Shown here: in pieces, positions 7,340 through 16,302 of the stretch
How positions within the stretch are numbered: the first letter of the stretch is position 1
How the letters are laid out: the number at the start of each line of letters is the position of its first letter
Source of the DNA: VXYL01 sp965116935
GTDB lineage: Bacteria; Pseudomonadota; Gammaproteobacteria; Pseudomonadales; Azotimanducaceae
Length of the DNA stretch: 64,000 nt
Assembly: GCA_965116935.1 (NCBI GenBank)
Contig: OZ220737.1
Span: 2,294,001-2,358,000, forward strand
Direction of reading: 5' to 3'
The notes under the pieces: model-generated
What the model was told of the DNA's origin: nothing
Seen by the model: the letters and a program-made list of their open reading frames with translations, nothing else
Databases searched by the model: none
Made by a program: the position numbers and the translations under genes

Positions 7340-10300
7340 TCACAGGTGCAGGTACCGGTAGTCGGTCATGAGGAATGCCAGCACCACGGCCCAAGACTGC
7401 GCCACATGGAACGGGTCTGCGGTTGCGCCGATGATCTCCTCCGCCTGCCCCCAATCCACCCAGCGCCAGCCTTGGGCGTTCCCCTTCAGGGGCTGTTCCT
7501 CGACGATGCCCTCGAAGAAGGCTTGGTCCACGTTCAGCAGGCACCTTCCCGCAGGCCAGTTGCAAAGCCGACTGCGGCTCGTCGGGTCGTGGCGCTGGCG
7601 CCAGACATCGGTGAACAGCGCAAAGGCTTCCTCCACATCTCGGGAGTCGGTCGCGACCTGCTCGCCGAGAAGATGCCAATGCAGTGCCGCGAGTTGCGCC
7701 TTGATGCGGGAGGCTTGTCGCGCGCTGATGCGGTCGCCGTCCACCGAAACCACGAGGCGCGGCAGTTGGTCGCCGAAGCGTTCGCCCCAGGTGACGACTT
7801 CGAGCCGATAGTCGCCGTCCGCCGCAATGGCGATGGGGAAGTGCAGCAGGGCGCCTGCACAGCCGTGGAACTGATAGCCGCTGTCGGTGAAGTGGCCGCA
7901 GTTGCCGTTGTGACTGGTGGTGTAGTTCGAGAGCTCCTCGAGTTCAATGTTTGCCACCAAGGCGCCGGCGGAGTCCTTGAGCGCGATGCGATCCACCCGC
8001 AGGTGGCGACCCTTGCGCTGCGCCTCATCCCAGGCGCCGTTCAGGAATCCCAAGGTTACCGTCTTGGTGCCGCGCTTGATGGTGCCCGTGACGACGAGCG
8101 TTTGCGGCGAGTCCCTAAGGCCCCGCACCGACGACACCTTGCCGAGTTCCGCCGCTGGCGAGCGCCGCACATCCACATTGCCGAACAGCCGACGCTCTGC
8201 TCTCGGCAGCAAGTACAGCTCCTTGAGGGCGATCATCCGGCTGAGTTCCAAGGCCTGACGCTGCGCCACGGACGCCATCAGCGCGGTCATGTCGGGGGCG
8301 CGCTCCGTGACGCCGGCAGAGTCGATGCCGCCGTAAAGGAGGCGATAGTCGCGCTCGAGGTGGCTCGAGGTGTGCACGAATCGCAGGTTCGGGTTGGGAC
8401 GGATGCGGCCCCACTCGACGCCGGTGACGGCGGCGGTCTTGCGGGTGAGTTCCTCCGGAGTCAGCAAGCGTTCGGCGCCGGCGTTGCGCAATGCCTCCCG
8501 GCGCGTGGGGTCGTCGTCGGTGACGGCACCGGCGCGGAACCACTTGGAGAGCACCAAGTCCGTCAGCAGGTTCTTCACGTTGTAGGGATGCTTGCCGCCA
8601 ATGCCGTGCCGAAAGCGCTCGGCAAGTCGGGTCATTTCGTGGGCTTGGGCGTTGGCTGCAAGCAGCCGCCCGGCGAAGCCGACATCGCCCGGATCTTCTG
8701 GCGCTTCGGCCATTTCCGTGCCCATCACGGCGGGCCACCAGAAACGCACGGCCGCCTCGGCGAAGCGCTCGTCTTCGGTGATGCGGCTCGCGAGCCACTG
8801 CAGGCTGTAGTCTGCATCGGGTGCCACCGCGCCCTCGAAACCTGGAACGCGCATGTCGCGATACCAGGTGTCGCCTTCGACATAGAGGGTGTCGGAGCCG
8901 TCGGATGGCTCTTTGTAGAACTCGTCCAGCGAGTCGGTGCCGCCGTAGTTCTCGCGGTAGTAGCCCTCGTTGCCGTAATTCTGGAACGCGCCGGCCACGG
9001 GGTCGAGAACTGCGTGGCAGACGGTGCATGCAGAGTTGTGCATGGTGGGGTTGTTGGTGTCGGCAAGGGCTGCCGGATCAGTCGTGCGCGAAGCGGACTT
9101 CTCCACGTCCACACCCAGGAAGTGATAGTAGGTCCAGCGCGCTCTGGCGCGATTGCGGTTGGTCGCCGTCGACGGATAGCGGTGCAGGAACACGTTGGTG
9201 TTGAGGACTCCCGCGAGGGGTATGTCCATTCGCAGCGTGCCGGGGGAGATGACGTGCAAGCCATATCTCTGGCTGAAGCGAGTGATCTTGGACTCGTGCT
9301 TGCCGTAGTAGCCGACGATTGACGAGGGCTGGAACTCGAACGGATCGCCGTCGTCCGCGAACTCGGTCGGCGCGTCGTAGATCTCGGCCGCGAACGGGTT
9401 GGCCATGATGTAGTCGCCGGTGAGGATTTCGGTGTAGGCGAGGTCGTTCTCCACCACGTGAGCGATCAGTTCCAGCGGCGCCCGGGCGACGCCGAATTGC
9501 ACCGCGCGGAACCACTTGCTGCCGTAGAAGTCGTCGCCATAGCGAACCCGGCCCTTGCGCATGAGCTGCGCGAGCCGCACGAAGTACTCGGCATTGGGGT
9601 CGAGCACCGAGCGGATGTGGCGGTCGGTGAACAGGCGATCGTTGCCGGCGCGGATGAGGAAGTCGTGGAATGCCGGGCCTTGCATCAGGTCGCGGATCGC
9701 TCGGCGGACGCCAACGGTGCCCTCCGCCAGTCTGCGCAGTTCCTCTGCCGTGGGGTTGCGGCCGGCAAAGAGCAAGGCGGCGCGTCGCAGCGTGCGTTCG
9801 TGAGACACCATCCGCACCGAGTCGAACAAGGTCTCGGGCGTCACGCCCGGCGCAACGGCCTCCTCGCCGACAAGGCCAAGCCAGGTGCGCAGGTGCTCGA
9901 ACCCGGATGAGCCCGCTTGCAGTTGCACACCGCCACCGTGGGAGACGCCCTGCACCTTGTTCAGCAAGAGTTCAGCGCCGCCCTCGACCAAGCTCAGGAA
10001 GTCGGCCAGGGTTTGCCGGTTGCTGCGTCGACTCGAAGCGTCTGAGCCGGCGACGAAGACGATGCGGGTGTTGGCGGACGCGCCGCCATCGACATGGCAG
10101 GCGATGCACTGACCTTGGATGATGCCGTCGATATGCTCGTCGAAATAGGTTTCGGACGACTCTCCCGTGGCTTCGGAGAAGGCGATGCGAGGGATGATGG
10201 CCGGTGGCGGTCGTGCAGCCTTGCCAGCTTGCCAGACGTGAGACATTGCCGCCGGATTGGCGCGTGTCGCGCCCATCGTGGCGACGGGCGAGTCCAAATG

Positions 10301-10474
10301 TGACGGATGGAACGCGGCCTTGGCAGCTTGCGCGGCACGAACCTCCTCGGCCGCCTGCTCGGAGGCAGCCCGCTCCCCACGCTGCGTTGCGTCATCGGCT
10401 TGCGCGGCGGGGCCGATCCCTAAGGCTGTAGCCACCACCGCAACGAAGCAGCGACGCCACCACCAAGCGCGCAT
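7340..10474 (-). CDS. Large exported diheme protein, DUF1588/DUF1592-type
   Basis: 1044 residues from ATG 10474, chosen because it opens directly on a signal peptide (MRAWWWRRCFVAVVATALG, cleavage near AQA-DD). An ATG 21 codons upstream would bury it. Two c-type heme motifs are visible: CIACH near residue 126 and CTVCH near residue 475. Around the second, 'HNSACTVCHAVLDPVAGAFQ' and the following 'NYGNEGYYREN' resemble the DUF1588/DUF1592 block of planctomycete-type cytochrome proteins. A C-terminal beta-rich part ('LRVDRIALKDSAG') may bind carbohydrate. It is co-transcribed with the DUF1501 gene. Likely a periplasmic oxidoreductase; substrate unknown. Confidence 0.78.
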   Translation of the reverse strand: MRAWWWRRCFVAVVATALGIGPAAQADDATQRGERAASEQAAEEVRAAQAAKAAFHPSHLDSPVATMGATRANPAAMSHVWQAGKAARPPPAIIPRIAFSEATGESSETYFDEHIDGIIQGQCIACHVDGGASANTRIVFVAGSDASSRRSNRQTLADFLSLVEGGAELLLNKVQGVSHGGGVQLQAGSSGFEHLRTWLGLVGEEAVAPGVTPETLFDSVRMVSHERTLRRAALLFAGRNPTAEELRRLAEGTVGVRRAIRDLMQGPAFHDFLIRAGNDRLFTDRHIRSVLDPNAEYFVRLAQLMRKGRVRYGDDFYGSKWFRAVQFGVARAPLELIAHVVENDLAYTEILTGDYIMANPFAAEIYDAPTEFADDGDPFEFQPSSIVGYYGKHESKITRFSQRYGLHVISPGTLRMDIPLAGVLNTNVFLHRYPSTATNRNRARARWTYYHFLGVDVEKSASRTTDPAALADTNNPTMHNSACTVCHAVLDPVAGAFQNYGNEGYYRENYGGTDSLDEFYKEPSDGSDTLYVEGDTWYRDMRVPGFEGAVAPDADYSLQWLASRITEDERFAEAAVRFWWPAVMGTEMAEAPEDPGDVGFAGRLLAANAQAHEMTRLAERFRHGIGGKHPYNVKNLLTDLVLSKWFRAGAVTDDDPTRREALRNAGAERLLTPEELTRKTAAVTGVEWGRIRPNPNLRFVHTSSHLERDYRLLYGGIDSAGVTERAPDMTALMASVAQRQALELSRMIALKELYLLPRAERRLFGNVDVRRSPAAELGKVSSVRGLRDSPQTLVVTGTIKRGTKTVTLGFLNGAWDEAQRKGRHLRVDRIALKDSAGALVANIELEELSNYTTSHNGNCGHFTDSGYQFHGCAGALLHFPIAIAADGDYRLEVVTWGERFGDQLPRLVVSVDGDRISARQASRIKAQLAALHWHLLGEQVATDSRDVEEAFALFTDVWRQRHDPTSRSRLCNWPAGRCLLNVDQAFFEGIVEEQPLKGNAQGWRWVDWGQAEEIIGATADPFHVAQSWAVVLAFLMTDYRYLHL

Positions 10475-10992
10475 TTGTGACCCCTTGAGAGCGAACCCGA
10501 GCCCGTTGAACATACGCCCGATGCCAGCCCCGCGCAAACGTCCGCGAGGTTTTTCCGGCTGGCTCAGCGAGCGGCATCCATGTCGCTAGCGCTTGAACAA
10601 TGACGGGCCTCTCCCAATGAAAACCGCGCAACTCAATGATATTATGTCGCTTTCTTCGTAGGGCACGGGCTTGTCCCGGCGCGACGGGCACGTTGGCAGT
10701 TGCTGTGCAACTTGCTTCCGTCGGCGCGTTCAAGACGGGCGCGGACAAGCCCGCGACAAGCCCCGCCCCTACCCGTCCCGTGCCGAGTCCGTCGGTGCGT
10801 TTCTACGCATTCCTCGTGGGGAGGGCTTGTCCCGTCCCGGCGCGCCCTGACGGGCGCGTTGGCAGTTCGCTTGCGCGAACTGCTGTACTTCGAACTCCTG
10901 GTGTCGAATTCAAGACGGGCGGGTACAAGCCCTGGTACGAGCCCCGCTCCTACGCGTCCCGCGCCGAATCCGTCGGTGCGTTTCTACGGCCC
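10475..10992. repeat. Intergenic region with two tandem copies of a palindrome-rich dispersed repeat
   Basis: No gene is seen. From ~10659 to 10806 and again from ~10807 to 10987 the same unit occurs: 'gggcttgtccc', 'cgttggcagtt', a small GCAGTTCGC-type hairpin, 'ttcaagacgggcg', 'gtcggtgcgtttctac'. An inverted relative lies at 60534-60728, and part of it was the target of the IS at 59180. The unit stops just before the hydrolase stop at 10993. Confidence 0.6.
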
Positions 10993-11916
10993 CTAGACCC
11001 GCCCGTCCAGATAGCGCCAGATTTCGGCTCGGATGGCGCTCGACTCGTTCACGAGGTGGTGCCGGGCCGTGGGCAAGTCGAGAACCTCGATGCGATAGCG
11101 GCGCTCAAGGAGCGCAAGGTTGTAGTTTGCATCGACGGTTCGGTCCTCGCCGCCCTGGATGACGGTGAGTTTGCGGTCCGAAGCGCCGCGGGCCTCGAAT
11201 TGGCGCAGCCAACGGGCCATTGCGGTCACCCATGCCACCGGCAACGTCTTCGCTTGCATGGGATCGGCGCGCAAGAGCGCCATGAACTCAGGATTGTTGG
11301 TGTTGGCAGCAAAGGTGCGGGGCACGCTGCCGACGAATGGGCGCGCCGCGAGCCAGACGAGCCGATTCAGGGGCCATTGCCAGGGACGCACCAGCGGCGC
11401 GAGCAGCAATACTTGGTCGAAGTCCGTCTCCGGGTTGCGGTCGAGGTGTTCGAGTATGACCGAGCCACCCATGCTCTGGCCGACGATCCAGCGCGCGCCG
11501 TCGCATTTGGGAATGGTCTCGATGAAGGCCGCAAGTGCCGAGGCGTAGCGGTCGAAGCTCGCGATGGTGGCGCGCTCTCCGCTCGACAGGCCATGCCCCT
11601 CCTGGTCGTAGCAGTGAACCCTGAAGCCTCGCCCGAGCAGATAGCGGATGGCGTGGCCATAGAGGCCCACATGGTCGTAGTAGCCGTGCACCAGCACGGT
11701 GTCGCCGCACGCTTCCCCCGGCGGTGCAAAGCGCTGCACCGCGAGCCGCGCGCCGTCGTGCTCCAGCCACTCGAAACGTTGGCCTAGGTCGAGGTCGAAG
11801 AAGGCGCGGTAGTCCGGGCCGAAACCGTCCCTCGGATCGAACGCGGTGTTGCCTCGGCTCGATCCCCCAAGAGAGACCGCTTTGGACGGCACTTGTGCAG
11901 AGCTTTCCTTGGGCAC
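10993..11916 (-). CDS. Alpha/beta hydrolase, monoacylglycerol lipase / lysophospholipase-like
   Basis: 307 residues. Serine hydrolase features in order: 'DTVLVHGYYDHVGLYGH' (oxyanion loop, ~93-109), 'YDQEGHGLSSG' (the GHG-S block typical of the lysophospholipase/monoglyceride lipase group), the nucleophile elbow 'IVGQSMGGSV' and the late Asp and His in 'VIQGGEDRTVD' and 'PTARHHLVNES'. No signal peptide; cytoplasmic or membrane-peripheral. It follows the aldolase gene on the same strand by 146 bases of hairpin-rich DNA, so co-transcription is uncertain. Probable lipid ester hydrolase. Confidence 0.83.
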   Translation of the reverse strand: MPKESSAQVPSKAVSLGGSSRGNTAFDPRDGFGPDYRAFFDLDLGQRFEWLEHDGARLAVQRFAPPGEACGDTVLVHGYYDHVGLYGHAIRYLLGRGFRVHCYDQEGHGLSSGERATIASFDRYASALAAFIETIPKCDGARWIVGQSMGGSVILEHLDRNPETDFDQVLLLAPLVRPWQWPLNRLVWLAARPFVGSVPRTFAANTNNPEFMALLRADPMQAKTLPVAWVTAMARWLRQFEARGASDRKLTVIQGGEDRTVDANYNLALLERRYRIEVLDLPTARHHLVNESSAIRAEIWRYLDGRV

Positions 11917-12016
11917 ACTAGGCTCCTTGACCGGAGCTTAAGTTCACGGTCCTTCCTTGCGTTCGCGATGGCTTCGTTAGGCCCGTCCCCTACGGCCCCG
12001 TTGCAGCTGGACCGTA

Positions 12017-12064
12017 GCAGTTTTCGCGCCAGCGAAAACTGCCAGAGCGCCGCGAAGCGGCGCT
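12017..12064. terminator. Two adjacent perfect hairpins at the end of fba
   Basis: GCAGTTTTCGC-gcca-GCGAAAACTGC (12017-12042) and AGCGCCGC-gaa-GCGGCGCT (12046-12064). The second overlaps the fba stop codon (12063-12065). There is no U-run, so they may act as transcript-stabilising hairpins or dispersed repeats rather than classical terminators; related hairpins recur at ~10858, 46325 and 60585. Confidence 0.4.
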
Positions 12065-13127
12065 AGTGCACCACGGGATCAAGCTCGCCAGCAGCGTAGC
12101 GCTCGAACATCGATTCGAGCCCAACCGGCTTGATCTTGCCGGCGTTGCCAGCGGTGCCGAACGCCTCGTAGCGATCCACCACGACCGCCTTCATCGCCTT
12201 CATCGACTCGGTGAGGTATTTGCGCGGATCGAACTCGGATCGGTTTCTCGCCAAGTGCTCGCGGATGGCAGCGGTGGAGGCGAGGCGAAGGTCCGTGTCG
12301 ATGTTTACCTTGCGCACGCCGTGGCGGATGCCCTCTTGCACCTCCGCCACCGGCACCCCGTAGGTCTCTGGGATGTCGCCGCCGAACTCGTTGATGCGCG
12401 CAAGCAGTTCCTGCGGCACCGACGAGCTGCCGTGCATCACGAGATGGGTGTTGGGGATGCGGGCATGGATTTCCTTCACCCGGTCGATGGCGAGGATGTC
12501 GCCGGTGGGCGGGCGCGAGAATTTGTAGGCGCCGTGCGAGGTTCCGATGGCGATGGCGAGGGCGTCCACTTCCGTGCGCTTGACGAAATCCGCCGCTTGT
12601 TCGGGGTCGGTCAGCAGCATTTCCATGGACAGGCTGCCCTCGGCGCCGACGCCGTCTTCCTCGCCGGCTGCGCCGGTCTCGAGCGAACCAAGGCAACCAA
12701 GCTCGCCTTCCACGGACACCCCGCAGGCATGGGCCATCTCCACCGCCTGCCGGGTTACGTCGATGTTGTAGTCGTAGCTCGCCGGTGTCTTCTGATCCTC
12801 TTGCAGAGAGCCGTCCATCATCACCGAGGAAAAGCCAAGCTGGATGGATCGCTGGCACACGGCCGGCGATGCGCCGTGGTCTTGATGCATCACCACCGGA
12901 ATGTGCGGAAACTCCTCCACTGCCGCAAGGATGAGATGGCGCAGAAACGTGGGCCCGGCGTATTTCCTCGCCCCGGCGGACGCCTGCACGATCACCGGGC
13001 TGTCGGTGGCTGCGGCCCCTTCCATGATGGCCCGCATCTGCTCCAGGTTGTTGACGTTGAAGGCGGGAACGCCGTAATCGTTCTCCGCCGCGTGGTCGAG
13101 AAGCTGCCTCATGCTGACGACGGGCAT
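12063..13127 (-). CDS. fba: Fructose-1,6-bisphosphate aldolase, class II
   Basis: 354 residues, the length of the Calvin-cycle-type (CbbA/Fba) class II enzymes. 'VPAFNVNNLEQMRAIMEGA' at the N-terminus, the zinc-ligand region 'VMHQDHGASPAVC', 'SVMMDGSL', 'EGELGCLGSLETG' and 'LVMHGSSSVPQ' are all diagnostic. Reversible cleavage of fructose-1,6-bisphosphate to dihydroxyacetone phosphate and glyceraldehyde-3-phosphate, in the cytoplasm, for glycolysis or gluconeogenesis. The start MPVVSMRQLL matches the family. pgk, another enzyme of the pathway, lies ~20 kb away rather than next door. No RuBisCO or phosphoribulokinase is in the window, so a Calvin role cannot be claimed. Confidence 0.95.
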   Translation of the reverse strand: MPVVSMRQLLDHAAENDYGVPAFNVNNLEQMRAIMEGAAATDSPVIVQASAGARKYAGPTFLRHLILAAVEEFPHIPVVMHQDHGASPAVCQRSIQLGFSSVMMDGSLQEDQKTPASYDYNIDVTRQAVEMAHACGVSVEGELGCLGSLETGAAGEEDGVGAEGSLSMEMLLTDPEQAADFVKRTEVDALAIAIGTSHGAYKFSRPPTGDILAIDRVKEIHARIPNTHLVMHGSSSVPQELLARINEFGGDIPETYGVPVAEVQEGIRHGVRKVNIDTDLRLASTAAIREHLARNRSEFDPRKYLTESMKAMKAVVVDRYEAFGTAGNAGKIKPVGLESMFERYAAGELDPVVH

Positions 13128-13221
13128 GGTGGTCCCCCAAGGGCCTCAAGCTGTTGCACCCACGATAGTGCCGTTGCCGACGCAATGCCATAGGCGGGGC
13201 GCGCGATGAGCCGCGTGGCCG

Positions 13222-13623
13222 TCACCAGTCCTCGATCAAAAGGCCCGGCACACGGCGGAACTCCTTGAGGTTCCTTGTCACGAGCGTCGTGCCCAGGGCC
13301 CTTGCGTGCGCGGCAATCAGCAGGTCGTTGTGACCGATGGACCGCCCCACACGCTCCAAGTCCGCCCGGATTGACCCGTAGTGGACATCCGCTGGCGGAG
13401 CGATGGGAAGTGTCTCAATGGCGGAGAGAACTGCATCGACTTGCTGCGTGAGCTTTGGCGACCGCCGGCGCTCGGCCCCATAGCGCAGTTCGGCCGCGAC
13501 AATGACGCTTGTTCCAACCGCGCCGGGCTCGAGTGCCATGGCCCGCCGAGCCACGTCTCCTTGCGGCCGGCGAACCAACTCCGACACGATGTTGGTGTCG
13601 AGCATGTAGCGCAGATTCGCCAC
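13222..13623 (-). CDS. VapC-type PIN-domain ribonuclease toxin
   Basis: 133 residues. PIN-domain acidic residues are in place: Asp in 'YMLDTNIVSELVR', a Glu in 'AAELRYGAERRR', Asp in 'GHNDLLIAAHAR', and the last in 'TLVTRNLKEFRRVPGL'. Type II toxins of this family cut specific RNAs with a Mg2+-binding acidic cluster. Its start follows the stop of the antitoxin gene by two bases, the usual VapBC order (antitoxin first). Confidence 0.9.
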   Translation of the reverse strand: MANLRYMLDTNIVSELVRRPQGDVARRAMALEPGAVGTSVIVAAELRYGAERRRSPKLTQQVDAVLSAIETLPIAPPADVHYGSIRADLERVGRSIGHNDLLIAAHARALGTTLVTRNLKEFRRVPGLLIEDW

Positions 13624-13625
13624 TT

Positions 13626-13889
13626 TTAGAAGATGTCCCTAGGCTCCGCGGGAGGGTCCGCGACTTCCGGAAACTCCTCTTCGAGTGGTTCGAGCTTTGC
13701 CAGCACTTGCGCCAAGGACGGCATCCTCGGCACCGGCTGAAGGATCAAGCGGTCATCATCGCGATAGATGGCCACCTCATCGGCGTCCAGCTCAAGTTCC
13801 CGCGGAATGCGAAGCGCCTGGTTCCGCCCGTTGCGGAAAAGGCGTGCGTAGCGCGGGGACGACGACGTTGTTTCCGGGTGGCGTTGCAT
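13626..13889 (-). CDS. VapB-type antitoxin, SpoVT/AbrB fold
   Basis: 87 residues. The swapped-hairpin DNA-binding motif is visible as 'YARLFRNGRNQALRIPREL' and 'VAIYRDDDRLILQPV', the VapB/MazE-like N-terminal layout. The acidic, proline-rich C-terminus ('LEEEFPEVADPPAEPRDIF') would wrap the toxin. It is the upstream partner of the PIN toxin (2-base gap). VapBC complexes usually repress their own promoter. Confidence 0.88.
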   Translation of the reverse strand: MQRHPETTSSSPRYARLFRNGRNQALRIPRELELDADEVAIYRDDDRLILQPVPRMPSLAQVLAKLEPLEEEFPEVADPPAEPRDIF

Positions 13890-14149
13890 AGGCCAAGCAT
13901 ATGCAGAACGCTAGATGCGGTCAACGCCGGTGCATTTCCGCGTCGCGCCATCGTTGCAGCGACTACCTGCGTGCTGGCCATCGTCGCGAGACGCTCATCG
14001 AAGATGGTGCGCCGGAGGTGTTGGTTTGATCGCCTCGGCATCGCCGACGTGCGCCAGCGACGCAGCCTGGTCGCAAATTCGAGTATCCATTTGCGAACCG
14101 CGTGGGTCTTTGCCGGGCAAGTGCATGGAAACGGAGAGTCAGGGCAGCG

Positions 14150-15973
14150 ATGCAGCCATCCAGGATTGACCACGAATCGTTGGCGACGGAGGTGAAGCGG
14201 GCGCAAGCCGGTCAGCTTGGCGCGTTTCACGGCCTCGTCGTGCGGTTTCAGGACATGGCGGTTGGCTACGCCTTCTCTCTGCTTGGCGACTATCACCTTG
14301 CCGAGGACGCGGCGCAGGAGGCGTTTCTCGACGCCTTCCGTAAGCTGCCGACGCTGCGGCATCCGGAGGCGTTCGTCAGTTGGCTGCGCACCGTGGTGTA
14401 CAAGCACTGCGATCGTCTGCGCCGCTGCCGCCCCGTCACCGAGTCGCTGGCGGAGGGAGACGAGCGTCTGACGGCCGACGGCATGGAGCCGGCCGCCGCG
14501 GCCGAGCAGGCCGAGATCGCTCGCCTTGTCGGACAGGCCATCGGCTCGTTGCCGGCAGGCCAGCGTGAGGTGGTGTCGCTCTACTACATCGGCCAGCGCT
14601 CGGGCCGCCAGGTGGCGACCTTCCTCGATCTGCCGCTGACCACCGTGAAAAAGCGCTTGCACGACGCGAAACCCAAACTCAGAAGGAGCATGTCTGGCAT
14701 GGCCAAACAGTTTCTGGAAAGCAACCGCCCGTCGCGCGACGCGCGCTTCGCCGATCGTGTCCTGCGCCTCGCATCCCCAAACCCGACCGAAGATGCCGCG
14801 GCCATCTACAACCTCTTTGAAGCGGAGGATCATCCTGCGCGCGGCCAGTGGCGCGCCGGTCGGCTCGCCGACAGCCACGCCGACTGGAGCGTGTCACGCG
14901 TGGCTTTCGCCCGCGATGGCGAGGATGTCGAGCGCCTCGTCGCTGCGCTCACCGCCTACGACCTGACGATGCGCGTTGGCACGGCGGAAGTGCGCGTTGC
15001 CGGCATCAACGGCGACGTGGTGCATCCCGACATCGCCAGCCAGCGCGGCGAGATTCTCGAGCAGACGGCAGCGGCTGCGGTTGGGGCGATGCGCAAGGCT
15101 GGCTACGACCTCGCCATCACCTTCGACGACGACGCCCTCTGGCTGCAGCAAGGGTTCACACGCGGCTGGCGGGCGCTGACGTGGCGCGTGGCCACGGCCG
15201 ACCTGCCAGCGGACGGCGCGCCGGCGCTTGAGCGCATCGATGCCGTACATCGAGACGACCTCGCAACAGCCTACAACGCCACACATAGTGGTCTGACCGG
15301 CACAGTGGCGCGGCCCACCTACCGTCTGAACAAGCATCCGGACCTGTTCAAGACCTATCGCTGGGGCACCGAAGGCGACACGCGAGGCTATGTCAGCGTC
15401 GATCCGGGGTCGGACGGTTGCCTCTGGGTGGACGAGGTGGCGGGCGATGCGGCCACGTGTCTGGCGGCGCTGCGCTCCATCGCCGGCGGCCTCGGCTGCG
15501 AGGAACTGCTGTTCGACCGACTGCACTACAAGAGCCCGGTCGGCGTGCGGCTGCGCCAGATGAGCTCGTGTCGATTGGCGACCGGCACACGCCTCGGCAA
15601 GGCACGCTGGTATCTCGTCAAGATCGTTGACCTGAAGTCGACGATGACCAAACTGGCCCCCATGCTGCACGAGCGATTGCTGGCATCGGAACTGGCGGAC
15701 TGGCAGGGCACGCTGGCCCTTGAGCTTCGAGCCGGCGGTACCGAAGAGGCGGTCACGCTGGCCGTGCACAGCGGCACTGTGGAAGTCGGCCCTGGTGCCG
15801 CCGGCAGCAACGTCATCGCCGGCAACCAAGCAATCGCCCAACTGCTGCTCGGCACGGAAGACCCAGCCGAGATCGTGGCCGAAAACGGGATTGCCGTCCG
15901 CGGCGACGCCAAGCGTCTCCTGCCCGTACTGTTCCCCCCACAGCACCCGCAGATGGAGAATCAGGCGCTGTAG
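14150..15973 (+). CDS. ECF-type sigma factor fused to Eis-like GNAT and SCP2-like domains
   Basis: 607 residues from ATG 14150 (MQPSRIDHESLATEV). Residues ~1-180 are a sigma-70 ECF factor: region 2 with 'LLGDYHLAEDAAQEAFLDAF', region 4 with 'LPAGQREVVSLYYIGQ' and the helix-turn-helix 'TFLDLPLTTVKKRLHDAK'. Residues ~200-480 look like the double acetyltransferase fold of Eis-type proteins ('TAEVRVAGINGDVVHPDIAS', 'GEILEQTAAAAVGAMRKAGY', 'LWLQQGFTRGW'). The last ~100 ('LALELRAGG', 'VIAGNQAIAQLLLGTEDPAE') resemble an SCP2 sterol-carrier-like tail. The three-part C-terminus is assigned from pattern and is less sure than the sigma part. No anti-sigma gene is adjacent; the extension may do that job. 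Confidence 0.8.
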   Translation: MQPSRIDHESLATEVKRAQAGQLGAFHGLVVRFQDMAVGYAFSLLGDYHLAEDAAQEAFLDAFRKLPTLRHPEAFVSWLRTVVYKHCDRLRRCRPVTESLAEGDERLTADGMEPAAAAEQAEIARLVGQAIGSLPAGQREVVSLYYIGQRSGRQVATFLDLPLTTVKKRLHDAKPKLRRSMSGMAKQFLESNRPSRDARFADRVLRLASPNPTEDAAAIYNLFEAEDHPARGQWRAGRLADSHADWSVSRVAFARDGEDVERLVAALTAYDLTMRVGTAEVRVAGINGDVVHPDIASQRGEILEQTAAAAVGAMRKAGYDLAITFDDDALWLQQGFTRGWRALTWRVATADLPADGAPALERIDAVHRDDLATAYNATHSGLTGTVARPTYRLNKHPDLFKTYRWGTEGDTRGYVSVDPGSDGCLWVDEVAGDAATCLAALRSIAGGLGCEELLFDRLHYKSPVGVRLRQMSSCRLATGTRLGKARWYLVKIVDLKSTMTKLAPMLHERLLASELADWQGTLALELRAGGTEEAVTLAVHSGTVEVGPGAAGSNVIAGNQAIAQLLLGTEDPAEIVAENGIAVRGDAKRLLPVLFPPQHPQMENQAL

Positions 15974-16302
15974 TCCGGTCCCGACCAATCTTCGGCTCGA
16001 AGACAGGCCTTGGGGCGAGCGCGTCTCGCCCTCGCCCCAAGAGGCCCGTGCGGCGTCAGTTGTGCTTCGAAGCCGAGTCAACACCAACGTTTCGGCCGGA
16101 TGGCGCAGTGTGATGCCTTTCGGAGCGAGGGCCCCTCACGCTCCTCGCGCCGAAGGCGAAGAAACCAAGGGCCGGAAGGTGCAACCAGCCCACTCTCCGC
16201 GAGACGGGCCCTGTGGGTGGCGGGGAACGCAACCCTGTTCCCTGCGCGTCGGCGACTCGGCGTCCTCGGCGGGGTAGCGACCCCAGACCGGTCCTAGGGC
16301 CT
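15974..16302. repeat. Intergenic region with a long palindrome
   Basis: No gene recognised. A near-perfect palindrome TTGGGGCGAG...CTCGCCCCAAG occupies 16010-16041, a variant of the GAGGGCGTCTCGCCCTC family. From ~16200 the sequence resembles the stretch downstream of the giant FG-GAP gene (18350-18448), continuing into the pseudogene copy at 16303. Confidence 0.5.

Noticed and set aside
7253..9322. Long plus-strand frame of 689 codons opposite the diheme protein gene
   Set aside because: GC-rich antisense shadow; the minus-strand protein has signal peptide and heme motifs, the plus-strand one has no recognisable features.
10659..10987. CRISPR-like array
   Set aside because: Only two units, not evenly spaced, themselves palindrome-rich, and no cas gene in the window.
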